Origin: Firm-08 sp045546995
GTDB lineage: Bacteria; Bacillota; Clostridia; Oscillospirales; QAKW01
Reading direction: 5' to 3'
NCBI GenBank assembly: GCA_045546995.1
Contig: JAZQDW010000001.1
Span: 1 to 64,000, forward strand
DNA: 64,000 bases
Made by a program: the position numbers and the translations under genes
Shown: one piece after another, positions 50,620 through 58,317 of the stretch
How the letters are laid out: every line of letters begins with the position of its first letter
Position numbering within the stretch: the stretch's first letter is position 1
Notes under the pieces: generated by a model
The model's input: only the letters and a program-made list of their open reading frames with translations
What the model was told of the DNA's origin: nothing
Database searches by the model: none

Positions 50620-51957
50620 ATGAAAAATCAATCCAATTTTACCGAGGGAAAAATTTTGCTCCCTCTGCTGAAATTTTCATTTCCCGTGTTGCTTGCTCTG
50701 CTTTTGCAGGCGATGTACGGAGCGGTGGATATGATCATCGTGGGCAAGTTTGCCCACACCGCCGACATCTCTGCCGTAGCGACGGGCAGTATGCTGATGC
50801 AGTCCATCACCTGTGTCATCACGGGGCTTTCCATGGGCATCACCGTGATTTTGGGGCAACAGATCGGCGCCTCTCACAAAGAAGAGGCAGGTAAGGTGGT
50901 TGGCAGCGGCATCTGGCTGTTCGCCATTCTCACACTGGCGCTGACGCTGGGCATCACCCTCTTTACCGATCCGCTGTGCGCCCTGATGCAGGCGCCGCAG
51001 GATGCCTTTGCTCCCACGGTGGATTATGTGTTCATTTGTGGACTCGGCACCGTCTTTATCGTCGCATTCAACGTTCTGGGCAGTGTATTCAGAGGCTTGG
51101 GTGACTCCAAAATGCCGCTGATCACCGTGGCCATCGCTTGCGTTGTCAACGTTGCGGGCGATCTGCTGCTGGTGGCGGCGTTAGATATGGGGGCGGCCGG
51201 CGCGGCCATTGCAACGGTGGCAGCGCAAGGGGTCAGCGTGCTGATCTCCCTGCTGGTGATCCGCCGACGGGGCGTACCTTTTCCCTTTTCCCTGCGGGAT
51301 ATCCGTATGCACCCTGCTTTTTCCAAAAAGATTTTGGGTATCGGTATCCCTATGGCCCTACAGGATCTGCTGGTGTCCCTGTCCTTTCTGGTCATTCTGG
51401 CCATCATCAACGCTTTGGGGCTGACCGCTTCGGCCGGTGTCGGCGTGGCGGAAAAGATCTGTATGTTCATTATGCTCATCCCCTCCGCCTATATGCAATC
51501 CATGTCCGCCTTCGTGGCGCAAAACGTGGGCGCCGGCAAACCCCATCGAGCGCGCAAAGCGCTGTTATACGGCATCCTCACCTCCCTGGTGGCGGGCATC
51601 ATCACCGGCTATCTTTCTTTTTTTCACGGAGATATGCTGTGCCGTATCTTTGCCGACGATCCGCAAGTCATCGCCGCCGGCTTTTCCTATCTCAAATCCT
51701 ACGGGATCGATTGCCTTTTGACGGTGTTTTTGTTCTGTTTTATCGGTTTTTTCAGCGGCACGGGAAATTCGGTGTTTGTCATGACACAAGGGCTGACAGG
51801 TGCCTTTTTGGTCCGTATTCCGATATCCTTTCTCATCAGTCGTATCCCCGACGTTCCCCTGTTTTACATTGGGTTGGCCACCCCCTGCTCCACGCTGGTA
51901 CAGATCGTGATGTGCGTTCTGTTTTTTCTTTATCAGCGGCGCAAAAAACGAATATAA
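50620..51957 (+). CDS. MATE family efflux transporter
   Basis: 445 residues, twelve hydrophobic helices, MATE fold: FPVLLALLLQAMYGAVDMII, VGKFAHTADISAVATGSMLM, NVLGSVFRGLGDSKMPLITV, GIGIPMALQDLLVSLSFLVI. This is the NorM/DinF-like branch. Start behind AAAGGAAG. Divergent from the sugar importer and under a strong promoter. A related but distinct MATE gene lies at 55920-57323 on the other strand. Confidence 0.92.
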   Translation: MKNQSNFTEGKILLPLLKFSFPVLLALLLQAMYGAVDMIIVGKFAHTADISAVATGSMLMQSITCVITGLSMGITVILGQQIGASHKEEAGKVVGSGIWLFAILTLALTLGITLFTDPLCALMQAPQDAFAPTVDYVFICGLGTVFIVAFNVLGSVFRGLGDSKMPLITVAIACVVNVAGDLLLVAALDMGAAGAAIATVAAQGVSVLISLLVIRRRGVPFPFSLRDIRMHPAFSKKILGIGIPMALQDLLVSLSFLVILAIINALGLTASAGVGVAEKICMFIMLIPSAYMQSMSAFVAQNVGAGKPHRARKALLYGILTSLVAGIITGYLSFFHGDMLCRIFADDPQVIAAGFSYLKSYGIDCLLTVFLFCFIGFFSGTGNSVFVMTQGLTGAFLVRIPISFLISRIPDVPLFYIGLATPCSTLVQIVMCVLFFLYQRRKKRI

Positions 51958-51958
51958 T

Positions 51959-51985
51959 GAGGTGCCTGCGGGCGCCTCTTTTTTT
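51959..51985 (+). terminator. Terminator after the second MATE gene
   Basis: GAGGTGCC pairs with GGCGCCTC, followed by eight or more T. Confidence 0.85.
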
Positions 51986-52008
51986 ACACAATCTTAATTT
52001 TTCAATCG

Positions 52009-52037
52009 TTGACAGCCGCATCGATTTATAATACAAT
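52009..52037 (+). promoter_or_regulatory. Promoter of the PstS-like gene
   Basis: TTGACA (52009-52014), 17 bp, TACAAT (52032-52037). Confidence 0.75.
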
Positions 52038-52061
52038 AAAATTACAGAGAGGAGGATCATT

Positions 52062-53330
52062 ATGTTATCCATTGTTTTATTGGTATTGTGGCTGGTTCTG
52101 CAGACCGTTATGGTGGTTGCCGCCGTTTTTCTGTGCATCCGCAAGCATTTACTGCTCTCCAAAATCATCATCACGGTGGGCGGTGCCATCAACTGGAGCA
52201 TATTCAGCGTATACGGCTATCTGCTGCTGGCGCTGTTCACCGGAATGGGAACTGATTTTTCCGGTATCGTCTTTTTCTCTCTCAGCGGACTGCTGTTTTT
52301 AACGTTGATATTTCTGTTATGGGGGCTACTGCGGAAAAAGCCGTGCTGGATTCCCCTGGTTTGTATCACCGTCGTATTGTGTTTGGGCGCCGGCGGTCAT
52401 ATCGGTTACGGCATGTATCTGGACAGCATCCCCACGTTGGATGAAAATGCAGATCTGTTGCCCGGCTACGCCCCCTACGGTGAAAACACCAAAGTAGCCG
52501 TACCGGACGAGCCCGCCACCCTGCAGCTCACCGACGATCTGCCCCGTATGGACGGCGCCACCGCCCTGTTCCCCGTGTATTCTTCCTTTGCCCGCGCCGT
52601 TTATCCCAAGGCAAAGCTCAACAACTGGAGCGACGCTTACAACCACGATACCCTGCTGTGCACCAAAACCAACGGCGCCTACGACAATCTCATCGCCGGT
52701 GAGGTTGACATCATTTTTGTCAGCGGCCCCTCCGCCCAGCAGGAAACCTGGGCCAAGGAATGCGGCGTCGAGCTGGTCTACACCCCCATTGGAAAAGAAG
52801 CCTTTGTATTTTTTGTCAACGCCCAAAACCCATTGACGGATATCACCGTGGACGAGATCAAGGGCATCTACTCCGGACAAATCACCCAGTGGACCGAGCT
52901 GGGTGTGCCGGATCTGGGCAAAATCCGCGCCTTCCAACGGCCGGAAAACAGCGGCTCCCAGACCCGCCTGCAAAAATTGATGGGCGAGACACCGTTGATG
53001 GACCCGCCCACCAGTGACGTGGTTTCCGGAATGGGCGGTATCATCAAAGAAACAGCCGACTATAAAAATCACAAAAACGCCATCGGCTATTCTTTCCGAT
53101 TTTATTCCACCGAAATGGTACAAAATCAACAGATCCGTCATCTGTCGGTGGACGGCGTCGCCCCCACGCCGGAAAACATTGAAAACAACACCTATCCGTT
53201 GGGTGGCACCTTCTATGCCGTTACCCGCAGTGACGCAGACGAAAACACCAAAAAACTGCTGGAGTGGGTCACCGGCCCCCAAGGGCAGGCCATCATCAAA
53301 AAGGTAGGCTATACGCCACTGCATCCTTAA
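52062..53330 (+). CDS. PstS-like substrate-binding domain fused to an N-terminal multi-helix membrane domain
   Basis: 422 residues. The first ~125 form four hydrophobic helices (LSIVLLVLWLVLQTVMVVAA, LLLSKIIITVGGAINWSIF, GIVFFSLSGLLFLTLIFLL, WIPLVCITVVLCLGAGGHIG). The remainder is a phosphate-type periplasmic-binding fold: DGATALFPVYSSFARAVYP, AGEVDIIFVSGPS, PIGKEAFVFFVNAQNPL, RPENSGSQTRLQKLMG. Normal PstS is a lipoprotein in a pst operon; here there are no pstCAB genes and a membrane domain replaces the lipid anchor. It may sense or scavenge phosphate or another anion. AGAGAGGAGG precedes the start. Confidence 0.82.
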   Translation: MLSIVLLVLWLVLQTVMVVAAVFLCIRKHLLLSKIIITVGGAINWSIFSVYGYLLLALFTGMGTDFSGIVFFSLSGLLFLTLIFLLWGLLRKKPCWIPLVCITVVLCLGAGGHIGYGMYLDSIPTLDENADLLPGYAPYGENTKVAVPDEPATLQLTDDLPRMDGATALFPVYSSFARAVYPKAKLNNWSDAYNHDTLLCTKTNGAYDNLIAGEVDIIFVSGPSAQQETWAKECGVELVYTPIGKEAFVFFVNAQNPLTDITVDEIKGIYSGQITQWTELGVPDLGKIRAFQRPENSGSQTRLQKLMGETPLMDPPTSDVVSGMGGIIKETADYKNHKNAIGYSFRFYSTEMVQNQQIRHLSVDGVAPTPENIENNTYPLGGTFYAVTRSDADENTKKLLEWVTGPQGQAIIKKVGYTPLHP

Positions 53331-53339
53331 ACGCAAACA

Positions 53340-53376
53340 AAAAAAAGCTTGAAGCAAAGCTTCAAGCGTTTTTTAT
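53340..53376 (+). terminator. Terminator of the PstS-like gene
   Basis: GCTTGAAG pairs with CTTCAAGC (53347-53367), followed by GTTTTTT. Confidence 0.85.
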
Positions 53377-53398
53377 AGTTTTTTGCAATAAAACGACT

Positions 53399-53492
53399 TT
53401 TGACACGTTAATAGGTTGCCAAAAAGGAAGTTGCATTTCGTCAACAAAGTTCCGTCGGCGTAGGTGGCTACGACAGGAGATTTGTTGGCGGC
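53399..53492 (+). repeat. Covarying structured repeat, copy A
   Basis: It begins TTTGACACG, then AAAAAGGAAGTTGCATTTCG, then a 51-nt region with three nested stems: CGTCAACA/TGTTGGCG, TTCC/GGAG, and the tip hairpin CGTAG-GTGG-CTACG. The same element lies at 55777-55868 in the opposite orientation. It sits between the convergent PstS-like and PH-domain genes and abuts the stop codon of the latter. The sense strand is not known. Confidence 0.75.
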
Positions 53493-53494
53493 CG

Positions 53495-53962
53495 TCACTT
53501 TTGTTTTGCCCATTGCTGTAACAAAGCAAATCCGATCATCTCCGGCACAAATTCCGCCTTTTTGTCCCCAAAATGCAAAATCAGCTTTTGCCCTTCGGTA
53601 CGTTGTTGTCCTTGCAGGCGCACGCCGTCCAGTTGACTGCGTTGCAAACGCCGCTTGATAAACAGCAGGCGGCACACGGTAATTCCCGTTTCATCCACCG
53701 TGGCCCGCCATAACAGCCAATCCAGCATCAACAACAGCAACAGCCCACCCAAAACGTAACACAGCACGGCGGGCCACACCGCATCGATTACCTGCAGCAA
53801 CACCGCGATGGCCACGATCAGCACGCACCACGGCAACGCCGACAGGGAAAACAACGGATGATACCGCATCACAAAGTTCCGCCCATCCATTACCCGTTCC
53901 GCCGCGCGAGCCGCCGTAACGGCGCGCCGTTCCAGCACGTTTAACACTTTATCCGATTTCAT
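53495..53962 (-). CDS. Membrane protein with bacterial PH-like domain
   Basis: 155 residues. Two adjacent hydrophobic helices (about 44-60 and 64-86) are followed by a beta-rich C-terminal domain (RATVDETGITVCRLLFIKRR, LHFGDKKAEFVPEM) resembling bacterial PH-like YdbS/YdbT-type domains. Function unknown; such proteins are thought to be membrane-associated scaffolds. It ends against repeat copy A and follows the ribokinase gene by 16 nt, as third gene of the histidine phosphatase / ribokinase operon. Confidence 0.7.
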   Translation of the reverse strand: MKSDKVLNVLERRAVTAARAAERVMDGRNFVMRYHPLFSLSALPWCVLIVAIAVLLQVIDAVWPAVLCYVLGGLLLLLMLDWLLWRATVDETGITVCRLLFIKRRLQRSQLDGVRLQGQQRTEGQKLILHFGDKKAEFVPEMIGFALLQQWAKQK

Positions 53963-53978
53963 ACACAGCGTCGTCCTT

Positions 53979-54872
53979 TCATCTCAGATGGGCAAGGCCG
54001 TGTCGCACGTCCTCCATCGTTGGAATGGAGGGAGCCGCCCCCTGCCGCATCACCGACAGGGCCGAAGCCGCCGTTGCATGCAGAATCGCCTCCTGCGGGG
54101 TGCTGTTTTGTGAAAGAAGCGCCACGAAATATCCGGTGAAGGTATCCCCTGCCGCCGTGGTATCCACCGCCTTGACGTTAAATGCTTTTTGCGTGAAACG
54201 AATGTCCTGATCGGCATAAATGCAACCCTTGGAGCCCAGCGTCACCACCAGATGCAATGACGGATATTTCTCCAACAGCAGCTCAATGGCCGTTTCCGGC
54301 TGATCGCTGTGGGCAAAACCGGCGGCCTCCGTCTCATTGACCAACAGATAGGCCACTTTGCTCAGATCGATCTTTTCCATGGCCGGCGTAAAGGGAGAGG
54401 GATTAAACACCACCTGCAACCCCTTGGCATACGCCTTGTCAATGATATATTCCACACAGGACGTCTCATTTTGCAGCATCAGCATATCTCCCGGCGCAAA
54501 CTGCGCCAGCACCTCATCCACGTAGGCCTTGGTAATCATACCGTTGGTACCGGGATATACGATGATACAGTTGTTGCCATTACGATTAACCTGAATGATC
54601 GCATGGCCGTTTTTGGCTTTTGCTGTCTGCAAAAGGGACACGTTGGCGCCGCTTTCCTGCAGCATTTCCTTCAGAAACGCACCATCCTCACCGATCAAAC
54701 CGGCGTGCCAGATATCACCACCGGCACGGGCCGCCGCCACCGTCTGATTCAGGCCCTTGCCGCCGGCAAAAACCTCCATTTTCTGCGCATCGATGGTCTC
54801 CCCCGTCTGCACGGCGTGATCCACGCTGTAAACGTAATCTATATTGCACGAGCCGAAATTTAAAATTTTCAT
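53979..54872 (-). CDS. rbsK: PfkB family sugar kinase, probable ribokinase
   Basis: 297 residues. The ribokinase N-terminal motif GGKGLNQTVAAARAGGD and the PfkB signature with catalytic Asp, VDTTAAGDTFTGYFVALL, are intact; NETEAAGF is the usual mid-protein substrate/ATP motif. Probable reaction is D-ribose to ribose-5-phosphate, though related kinases act on other pentoses, nucleosides or ketoses. No ribose transporter is nearby. It is 14 nt behind the histidine-phosphatase gene and probably cotranscribed. Confidence 0.88.
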   Translation of the reverse strand: MKILNFGSCNIDYVYSVDHAVQTGETIDAQKMEVFAGGKGLNQTVAAARAGGDIWHAGLIGEDGAFLKEMLQESGANVSLLQTAKAKNGHAIIQVNRNGNNCIIVYPGTNGMITKAYVDEVLAQFAPGDMLMLQNETSCVEYIIDKAYAKGLQVVFNPSPFTPAMEKIDLSKVAYLLVNETEAAGFAHSDQPETAIELLLEKYPSLHLVVTLGSKGCIYADQDIRFTQKAFNVKAVDTTAAGDTFTGYFVALLSQNSTPQEAILHATAASALSVMRQGAAPSIPTMEDVRHGLAHLR

Positions 54873-54886
54873 ATTGATCCTCTCCG

Positions 54887-55528
54887 TTATTTCATTTTCT
54901 CATCAAATCCGGTTTGCATTCCCTGCAAGTGTTCATCCAGACTGTTTTGCTGTAACCGTAGCCGTCCATCCTCCCACGTCAGCACCGTGACCGAGGCATT
55001 GGTAGCCCAGGGCACCCGATCGACGGTAGCCAGCGTGGGATCCAGACAATAAGCGCTCAGCAGGCGTACCGGCGTGGCGTGAGCGGCCAACACCACCGTT
55101 TGTCCCGAATGGCGGTGCGCGATCTCCTCCAATGCCTGCAGTAAACGCTGTTGCAGTTGCCGCACCGACTCCCCTTCCGGACAGTAGGCGTTGGCAAAAT
55201 CGTGGATCCACAAATCCCACAATCGGGGTTCCTCCTTGAGGCTGTCAAACACCTTGGCCTCCCATCGGCCTCCGTTGATCTCCCGCAGGCCGGGATGCGC
55301 AAAAAAGGGCGCGGCGCAGGCGGCCGCAATCTCCTGCCCGGTGACGTAAGCGCGCTTAAGGTCGCTGGCGTATACCGCCGCAACGTCATAATGCTCCGCA
55401 ATAAACGCCGCCGTTTTTCTTGCCTGCTCTCTGCCCAGGGGCGTCAGCGGAAAATCACTGAACCCGGCAAACAGATCCTGCAGATTGGCCTCGCTTTGTC
55501 CGTGACGCACCAGAAGAAAGGTTGTCAT
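54887..55528 (-). CDS. Histidine phosphatase (phosphoglycerate-mutase-like) family protein
   Basis: 213 residues from MTTFLLVRHGQSEANLQD; the frame can be extended five codons to a GTG, but the ATG is spaced better behind AAGGTGGTGAG. The catalytic RHG motif, Glu in REINGGRWEAK and second His in VLAAHATPVR (replacing the usual GH) are present. A broad-range phosphatase, or one acting on a sugar phosphate made by the adjacent ribokinase, is plausible. First gene of the leftward three-gene unit with its own promoter. Confidence 0.88.
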   Translation of the reverse strand: MTTFLLVRHGQSEANLQDLFAGFSDFPLTPLGREQARKTAAFIAEHYDVAAVYASDLKRAYVTGQEIAAACAAPFFAHPGLREINGGRWEAKVFDSLKEEPRLWDLWIHDFANAYCPEGESVRQLQQRLLQALEEIAHRHSGQTVVLAAHATPVRLLSAYCLDPTLATVDRVPWATNASVTVLTWEDGRLRLQQNSLDEHLQGMQTGFDEKMK

Positions 55529-55560
55529 TGTCCCGCTCACCACCTTATTTTTGTGTTTTT

Positions 55561-55589
55561 ATTATACCATCACCGTATTTTTTCGTCAA
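55561..55589 (-). promoter_or_regulatory. Promoter of the histidine phosphatase / ribokinase / PH operon
   Basis: TTGACG (55584-55589), 17 bp ending in TGATGG, TATAAT (55561-55566) on the minus strand. Confidence 0.8.
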
Positions 55590-55591
55590 CA

Positions 55592-55622
55592 GAAAAAGGT
55601 TGGATCAAGATCCAACCCTTTT
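55592..55622. terminator. Hairpin GGTTGGATC / GATCCAACC, left copy
   Basis: A 9-bp perfect stem around AA, flanked by A and T runs on both sides. It is almost identical to the hairpin at 55888-55919. It sits just upstream of the operon promoter and may insulate it from transcription arriving from the right. Confidence 0.75.
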
Positions 55623-55630
55623 TAGAGTGT

Positions 55631-55660
55631 AAAAAAAGTCGTTTCACCACAGAGAAACGA
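55631..55660 (-). terminator. Terminator-like hairpin with T tract
   Basis: TCGTTTC pairs with GAAACGA (55639-55660); on the minus strand it is followed by CTTTTTTT. Confidence 0.7.
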
Positions 55661-55776
55661 TCAAAACAAATATATTTATTTGTGTATAACAGTAGATATA
55701 AATTGCTATATAGGTATACCGATCACTTAAATTTAAACATCAGGCGCCCTTGCAACGCAAGGGATTGCTCTGTTTT

Positions 55777-55868
55777 CCGCGAACAAATCTCCTACCGTAC
55801 CCACGTACGCTGACGGAGCTCTGTTCGCGAAATGCAACTTCCTTTTTTGCACTCCACAGCGTGTCAAA
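55777..55868 (-). repeat. Covarying structured repeat, copy B
   Basis: Copy of the element at 53399-53492 in the opposite orientation. From AAAAAGGAAGTTGCATTTCG onward 61 of 71 positions match with no gaps. Its stems are CGCGAACA/TGTTCGCG, CTCC/GGAG and the tip CGTAC-GTGG-GTACG. Seven of the ten differences from copy A keep a base pair, two of them as full pair swaps. Confidence 0.75.
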
Positions 55869-55887
55869 GAAACTTCTTTGACACGCT

Positions 55888-55919
55888 GAAAAGGTTGGAT
55901 CTTCCGATCCAACCTTTTA
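55888..55919 (-). terminator. Terminator of the third MATE gene (GGTTGGATC hairpin, right copy)
   Basis: AAAAGGTTGGATC pairs with GATCCAACCTTTT immediately after the MATE stop codon on the minus strand. Confidence 0.8.
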
Positions 55920-57323
55920 TTATCGAATTGCTTTGGTTTTCCATTTACCCAGCTTGTAAAAGATAATGGTCAATACGGCGCCCAGCACCCAGGAGGACAG
56001 CAGAGAGATGGAGATACATTCAAACCGTCCGTAGGGCAGTTCTGCCGTGCGGGTCAGCCAAGAAATACCGTAGGCCAGCGGTACACGGATCAACACGGTA
56101 GTGATCAACGAGATCCACATCGGCGTCATGGTATCGCCGGCGCCGCGCATAATACCCGAAAGACTTTGCGTTACGGCCATAGCGATATATCCCACTGCCA
56201 AAATGGTCATCAGATAATAACTCAGATCGACCAGCGCATCGGTCTCGGTAAAAATACCCATCAGCCATTTGCCGAACAGCAAAATGATCAACGTGATGGC
56301 CGCCGAACAGCCCACCGCCATACCGGTGCCCTGTTTGGCGCCCTTCATTACACGGTCATAGCGACCGGCGCCCACGTTTTGCCCCGCATAGGTGGTCAGC
56401 GCCGTACCAAAGGAAAAGTTGGGCATCATGGCAAAGCCGTCCACACGCATAACGATCACGTTGGCGGCAATCAATTGCTCGCCGAAGGAGTTGGTCAGTG
56501 ATTGCACGGTCAGCATCGCCGCCGAAAAGATGGCCTGTGTGGCGCCGGCGGGCAGACCCAGTTTCACAATGGTCTTAACGTACGACTTTTTAGGGCGCAT
56601 AAAACGCAGACCAAAATCAAAATGCTGACGCATTCTGGCCAATTTGATGCCGCACAACAGGGACGAAATAATCTGAGCAATGACGGTGGCCAACGCCACG
56701 CCGGCTACACCCATATCAAGAAAAGCGACAAAATAAATGTCCAGCACGATGTTGATCACCGTGGCAACGAGCAAATACAGCAGTGCCGAAAAGGAATCAC
56801 CCAGTCCGCGCAACACGCCGCTGAGAATGTTGTAATAGGCCATACCGGCTCCGCCGAGCAGGGAGATCATCAAATAGTCGGTGCACCAGGGTAAAATGCT
56901 TTCCGGAGTGTTAAGCAATACCAGCACCGGACGGATCAACGGCGCGCAGATCAGCATTAACGCCAGACAGGCAATGGCCGTCACGGTGATACAATTGCCC
57001 ACGGTATAAGATAAGCCTTCTCGATTTTTGGCGCCAAAATACTGGCTGACCATAATATTTACGCCCGCCGAAATGCCGATAAACAGCACCAACAGCAAAT
57101 TGAGGATCGGCGCCGCACTGCCGACGGCGGCCAGCGCATTATCCCCCACGTAACGGCCCACCACAATGCTGTCCACTGTGGAATACAGCTGTTGGGCAAT
57201 GTTGCCGATCAGCATCGGTACGGTAAACCACAGGATATTTTTCCAGGGTTTACCCTTGGTCATATCCTGCGGAGCGTATAATTTTTTAAAAACTCCGTTT
57301 ACTGTTTTAAGCAAAATATTCAA
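55920..57323 (-). CDS. MATE family efflux transporter
   Basis: About 464-467 residues with twelve hydrophobic helices: LWFTVPMLIGNIAQQLYSTV, VGRYVGDNALAAVGSAAPIL, NILSGVLRGLGDSFSALLYL, KLGLPAGATQAIFSAAMLTV, MRVDGFAMMPNFSFGTALTT. It belongs to the same family as the other two MATE proteins but is not a recent copy. The start is uncertain: a TTG at 57323 lies almost on the AGAGG ribosome site, so the TTG at 57314 is better spaced. Leftward single gene with its own promoter. Confidence 0.92.
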   Translation of the reverse strand: MNILLKTVNGVFKKLYAPQDMTKGKPWKNILWFTVPMLIGNIAQQLYSTVDSIVVGRYVGDNALAAVGSAAPILNLLLVLFIGISAGVNIMVSQYFGAKNREGLSYTVGNCITVTAIACLALMLICAPLIRPVLVLLNTPESILPWCTDYLMISLLGGAGMAYYNILSGVLRGLGDSFSALLYLLVATVINIVLDIYFVAFLDMGVAGVALATVIAQIISSLLCGIKLARMRQHFDFGLRFMRPKKSYVKTIVKLGLPAGATQAIFSAAMLTVQSLTNSFGEQLIAANVIVMRVDGFAMMPNFSFGTALTTYAGQNVGAGRYDRVMKGAKQGTGMAVGCSAAITLIILLFGKWLMGIFTETDALVDLSYYLMTILAVGYIAMAVTQSLSGIMRGAGDTMTPMWISLITTVLIRVPLAYGISWLTRTAELPYGRFECISISLLSSWVLGAVLTIIFYKLGKWKTKAIR

Positions 57324-57347
57324 CCTCTTTTCAAAACTACAGCGGGT

Positions 57348-57376
57348 ATTATATCACATTTAAAGCGGTTGTACAA
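57348..57376 (-). promoter_or_regulatory. Promoter of the third MATE gene
   Basis: TTGTAC (57371-57376), 17 bp, TATAAT (57348-57353) on the minus strand. Confidence 0.75.
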
Positions 57377-57387
57377 TACGTTTTTGC

Positions 57388-57419
57388 AAAAAAGAATCGG
57401 TCCCCAACAGACCGATTCT
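57388..57419 (-). terminator. Terminator of the isomerase / amidotransferase / LOR / GtrA operon
   Basis: AGAATCGGT pairs with ACCGATTCT, followed on the minus strand by six T. Confidence 0.85.
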
Positions 57420-57421
57420 GC

Positions 57422-57826
57422 TTATTTTTTCTCCCGTGTGTCCTCCTGTCCGCGATAGACCACCCATTTGCAAAACAGAAATTCCAGCACGAAGTTGGAG
57501 ATCATGGTCACCGCCAGCACGATATACTCGTTGACGCCGCTCTGCTCTGCCAAATGTCCCAGCCACGTAGACAACGGCGTAAACACCACGTAAAAGCCAA
57601 ACACCTTGGCCATTGCAACCGGAACGTTAGCGGCAGACTGGAAGGTATAGCGACGGTTGAGGGTGAAATTCCACAACACTGAAAGCACCAGCGAGGTCAG
57701 ATACGCCGGCCAATATTGCCAGCGGCACAGCTCATTGAGCAAGGTAAACGAAAGAACCTGAATAATACCCGCCGAAGCGGAAAAGAGGGTAAATTTGATC
57801 ATTTGCCAGGTAATTTTTCGATTCAT
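57422..57826 (-). CDS. GtrA-like membrane protein
   Basis: 134 residues with four transmembrane helices and the GtrA signature: FTLFSASAGIIQVLSFTLLN, then NFTLNRRYTF at the helix 2-3 boundary, and NFVLEFLFCKWVVYR at the end. GtrA proteins are thought to flip or help transfer lipid-linked sugars for surface polysaccharide decoration. It follows the LOR gene by 14 nt and ends the operon, suggesting an envelope-glycan role for the unit. Confidence 0.88.
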   Translation of the reverse strand: MNRKITWQMIKFTLFSASAGIIQVLSFTLLNELCRWQYWPAYLTSLVLSVLWNFTLNRRYTFQSAANVPVAMAKVFGFYVVFTPLSTWLGHLAEQSGVNEYIVLAVTMISNFVLEFLFCKWVVYRGQEDTREKK

Positions 57827-57840
57827 ACCGGTTTCTCCTT

Positions 57841-58317
57841 TCAGTGATTACTGCGAGAGCATTTTTCCGCATCGATGGCAATGACCAGCGCCAAGGCGCA
57901 CAGAGCATCCTGCGGATCCGCCACGTCAATGACGTAGGTATCCGTCCAATGCAGCAGTTCTTTCCCTACCGTCGCGACCACTGCTCCCGTCGGCCCTATG
58001 ATACGGTAATTCCATTCAAAGAAATCTCCCTGCACCTGCCAACCGTTGAGGTCGATATGAAACCGCGGCGTAAATAGACTGAATTCCTTATAAATACATC
58101 CCTGACGACCGGGACCGAAATAGATCTCGAATTTCGGAAAGAAGGAAAATATCCTTTCCTTCACCATTCCCACCTCACGACCCACCGCATCAAAGATCTT
58201 CAGACAGTGCCCCCAGGCAAGCTGTCCCTTGACGGTGTACAGGGTCTCCCCTGCCTCGGAATAAACGTCATAGCTGTCCAGCCAGGAAAAAAAGCGTTGT
58301 TTAAATAACAATTTCAT
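57841..58317 (-). CDS. LURP-one-related (LOR) family protein
   Basis: 158 residues, nearly all beta strands: YDVYSEAGETLYTVKGQ, HCLKIFDAVGREVGMVKERI, FEIYFGPGRQGCIYKEF, FHIDLNGWQVQGDFFEWNYR, KELLHWTDTYVIDV. This is the 12-stranded barrel pattern of LOR/YxjI proteins, related to tubby and scramblase folds. Biochemical role unknown. Its ATG lies inside the end of the amidotransferase gene (17-nt overlap), so translation is coupled. Confidence 0.82.
   Translation of the reverse strand: MKLLFKQRFFSWLDSYDVYSEAGETLYTVKGQLAWGHCLKIFDAVGREVGMVKERIFSFFPKFEIYFGPGRQGCIYKEFSLFTPRFHIDLNGWQVQGDFFEWNYRIIGPTGAVVATVGKELLHWTDTYVIDVADPQDALCALALVIAIDAEKCSRSNH

Larger units (their letters stand above)
55631..55880 (-). 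ncRNA. Possible small structured RNA containing repeat copy B
   Basis: The 391-nt gap between the MATE gene and the histidine phosphatase has no gene. On the minus strand it holds, in order: a long hairpin (GTGTCAAAGAA with TTCTTTGACAC), repeat copy B, a CCCTTGC-GTT-GCAAGGG hairpin, an AT-rich stretch, and a terminator-like hairpin TCGTTTC/GAAACGA followed by seven T. Together these could be one ~240-nt RNA, but no convincing promoter is seen, so it may simply be a cluster of repeats. Confidence 0.3.

Noticed and set aside
53399..55868. Composite transposon bounded by the inverted repeats A and B
   Set aside because: No transposase, no target-site duplication visible, and the enclosed genes have normal promoters and codon use. 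Dispersed intergenic repeats are the simpler reading.
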